The notes beneath the pieces were generated by a model. That model had not been told where the DNA came from. It ran no database searches and worked only from the letters and a program-made list of their open reading frames with translations. A stretch of DNA of 27,956 nucleotides from a virus, in IMG/VR virus record IMGVR_UViG_3300023179_000414, positions 1-27,956 of that record, one strand, 5' to 3'. Position numbers and translations under genes: made by a program. The first letter of the stretch is position 1, and every line of letters starts with the position of its first letter. Shown piece after piece: positions 26,658-27,956 of the stretch.

Positions 26658-26663
26658 ATTTTT
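26637..26663 (+). terminator. Weak hairpin plus T-run at the end of gp13
   Basis: CCCG at 26637-26640 can pair with CGGG at 26650-26653 across a 9-base loop, and five T residues follow at 26659-26663. The stem is only four base pairs, so it may be chance. If real, it would reduce read-through from gp13 into the homing endonuclease gene. Confidence 0.2.
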
Positions 26664-26686
26664 AAAGAAAATATAGAGCATTTCAT

Positions 26687-27436
26687 ATGATAGTATATCT
26701 CATAACAAATAAAATAAACAACAAGCGTTATGTTGGAATAACTATCAGAAGCATTCAAGAAAGATTTTTACAACACTCAACCCCAAACACCAAAAACAAA
26801 TCTGCAATAAATGATGCTATAAAAAAATATGGTAAAGAAAATTTTGATGTGGTGCAATTGGATACTGCTTGTTCTTTAGAAGAACTCAAACAAAAAGAAA
26901 TATATTGGATAGAGAAACTTGGAACATTTCAATGTGAATATAATCTCACTAAAGGTGGAGATGGAATGTTGGGATACAAATTCAAAGATTCTAGCAAAGA
27001 AAAGATAAAAAAATCTTGTATTGAAAGAATGAAAAACGAGAATGTTAGAAAGCATCTATCAGAAAAAACAAAACAGTATTTTCAAAATCATCCAGAACAA
27101 AAACTAATAATTAGTAGACAACAAAAAGAAAGAGCAGCGGCAGGAATTTCAAAAGAAACATGTGAAAAGATTTCTAAAGCATTGTTTGGTAAGAAGAAAA
27201 ATTGGTCATCAGATGGAAAAGCGAGAATAGGAAAAAGCGCATCTGAACGAATGAAAAAATCAAGAACCGAATCCTTTAAACTTAAGATGAAAAAGACAAT
27301 GACAGAAAAAAATCCAATGAATGATCCAAAAAACAGAGAGTTGGTTCGTTTATCTAAAATAGGAAAGAAAAGGGTTTATCGTGAAGATGGTTCTTTTTAT
27401 ATGTCGCATCCAAATAATTTAGCAGACCATAAATAA
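26687..27436 (+). CDS. GIY-YIG homing endonuclease (Seg-like, freestanding)
   Basis: This is a 249-residue protein. The N-terminal GIY-YIG nuclease domain has VYLITNKINNKRYVGIT, with Tyr4 and Tyr15, then RFLQH (Arg26, His30), a helix with EEIYWIEKLGT-like spacing in which Glu71 fits the metal-binding acid, and YNLTKGGDG (Asn86). The C-terminal half is Lys-rich, with NUMOD-like DNA-binding motifs (GYKFKDSSKEKIKKS, SKETCEKISKALFGKKK) and NPMNDPKNRELVRLSKIGKK, as in T4 Seg-type enzymes. Such enzymes cut related phages that lack the gene and spread by recombination. A 60-base sample (26821-26880) is 28% GC, against 47% in gp13 (26341-26400), which indicates recent transfer. It lies between two intact genes, so it is not in an intron. 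The ribosome binding site is weak (AGAG). Confidence 0.9.
   Translation: MIVYLITNKINNKRYVGITIRSIQERFLQHSTPNTKNKSAINDAIKKYGKENFDVVQLDTACSLEELKQKEIYWIEKLGTFQCEYNLTKGGDGMLGYKFKDSSKEKIKKSCIERMKNENVRKHLSEKTKQYFQNHPEQKLIISRQQKERAAAGISKETCEKISKALFGKKKNWSSDGKARIGKSASERMKKSRTESFKLKMKKTMTEKNPMNDPKNRELVRLSKIGKKRVYREDGSFYMSHPNNLADHK
27428..27435 (+). promoter_or_regulatory. Candidate late promoter box before gp14
   Basis: CATAAATA fits the NATAAATA late promoter form. It overlaps the last codons and stop of the endonuclease gene and stands 19 bases before the gp14 ATG. It would let gp14 be transcribed independently of the inserted endonuclease gene. Confidence 0.45.
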
Positions 27437-27454
27437 AAACCAAGAAATTTAAAC

Positions 27455-27956
27455 ATGGCAGTAAACCCGTATTTTCGTAGAAACAATGTAGGCGAGCAGA
27501 ACCTACTAGAATCACTCACGACCGAAGCCATCAAGATTCACGGTCACGAGATGATATACATTCCACGAGAAACGATCACAGAGGACAAGATTCTTGGAGA
27601 AGAGGTATCCAAGTTCAAGGACGCTAACCGTATTGAAATGTACATGGAGAATGCCGAAGGGTTTGATGGCGAAAGCGACATGACTCGGTTTGGTTTGGAT
27701 ATCCGAGAGAATTGTACATTCATTGTATCCAAGAGGCGATTCTTGGAGGTAATGAGTCACAACCAGACTATCCGAGATTTGGGTCGCCCCCGTGAAGGCG
27801 ACATTATTTACTTTGATTATCCGTATAATCTGTTTGAAATCAAGTATGTGGAACACGATAACCCCTTCTATCCACTTGGTCAGCGATACTCATTCAAATT
27901 GTACTGTGAAGCCTTCAAGTACACGCAAGAAGAGATTGATACAGGTGAAAGTGATA
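27455..27956 (+). CDS. 14: Neck protein gp14 (5' part, cut by window end)
   Basis: The frame opens at ATG 27455 and stays open to the window edge, giving 167 residues. The start, MAVNPYFRRNNVGEQNLLES followed by LTTEAIKIHGHEMIYIPRET, is characteristic of gp14 in T4-like phages. So are the following acidic stretch (EDKILGEEVSKF) and FDYPYNLFEIKYVEHDNPFY. gp14 works with gp13 to finish the head and form the neck. The remaining C-terminal part lies outside the window. Only a weak AAGA precedes the start. In T4-like phages gp13 and gp14 are normally adjacent; here the homing endonuclease gene separates them. Confidence 0.92.
   Translation, partial: MAVNPYFRRNNVGEQNLLESLTTEAIKIHGHEMIYIPRETITEDKILGEEVSKFKDANRIEMYMENAEGFDGESDMTRFGLDIRENCTFIVSKRRFLEVMSHNQTIRDLGRPREGDIIYFDYPYNLFEIKYVEHDNPFYPLGQRYSFKLYCEAFKYTQEEIDTGESD

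Noticed and set aside
26687-27436. Group I intron hosting the GIY-YIG gene
   Set aside because: gp13 ends with its normal C-terminus before the gene and gp14 starts with its normal N-terminus after it, so no split exon is present.
1-27956. tRNA genes, CRISPR arrays, insertion sequences, toxin or defence genes
   Set aside because: Nothing with a cloverleaf, regular direct repeats with spacers, transposase motifs or known defence domains was found on reading both strands.

Overview
This window reads as part of the virion-structure region of a large T4-like contractile-tailed phage (Caudoviricetes, myovirus morphology). All supported genes are on the + strand and packed end to end, with start/stop overlaps or gaps of at most about 40 bases. 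Recognisable T4-type products are gp25 and gp6 (baseplate wedge), a gp8-like wedge protein, a DUF4815-type structural protein, gp13 and the start of gp14 (neck). The order 25 - 6 - [gp7 position] - 8 - DUF4815 protein - fibres - 13 - 14 resembles T4-like cyanophages and their marine relatives more than T4 itself. The window contains no host-derived metabolic gene, tRNA or integrase, so the host cannot be named from it; an aquatic bacterium, possibly a cyanobacterium, is only an inference.

Layout. Bases 1-84 hold the tail end of an unidentified gene. 81-746 encodes a small single-pass membrane protein with a GAF-like soluble part, coupled to the baseplate genes. 736-9461 is the baseplate wedge block: gp25, gp6, a very long gp7-position protein carrying carbohydrate-recognition-like modules, and an enlarged gp8. 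9472-14586 is a 1704-residue DUF4815 structural protein. 14588-25585 is the host-recognition block: a small coiled-coil protein, a tail fibre, a collar-domain fibre, a beta-helix adhesin and a LamG-like adhesin. 25589-25861 is a small unknown gene. 25902-27956 holds the neck genes 13 and 14, separated by an AT-rich GIY-YIG homing endonuclease gene.

How the genes work together. gp25, gp6, the gp7-position protein and gp8 would build the baseplate wedges. The DUF4815 protein and the fibre/adhesin genes would decorate the baseplate and contact the host surface. gp13 and gp14 would close the head and join it to the tail. T4-late-promoter-like boxes (NATAAATA or CCTAAATA) lie before the tail fibre, the beta-helix adhesin, gp13 and gp14, with a poorer one before the LamG adhesin; this would fit gp55-type late transcription in several units. 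There is no intergenic stretch above 300 bases.

I saw no defence system, CRISPR array, retroelement or other clearly new multi-gene system. The most unusual items are the membrane-anchored GAF-like protein inside the baseplate operon, the nested carbohydrate-binding-like modules in the gp7-position protein, a module used three times across two adjacent fibre genes, and sharp base-composition steps that seem to mark swapped fibre domains.
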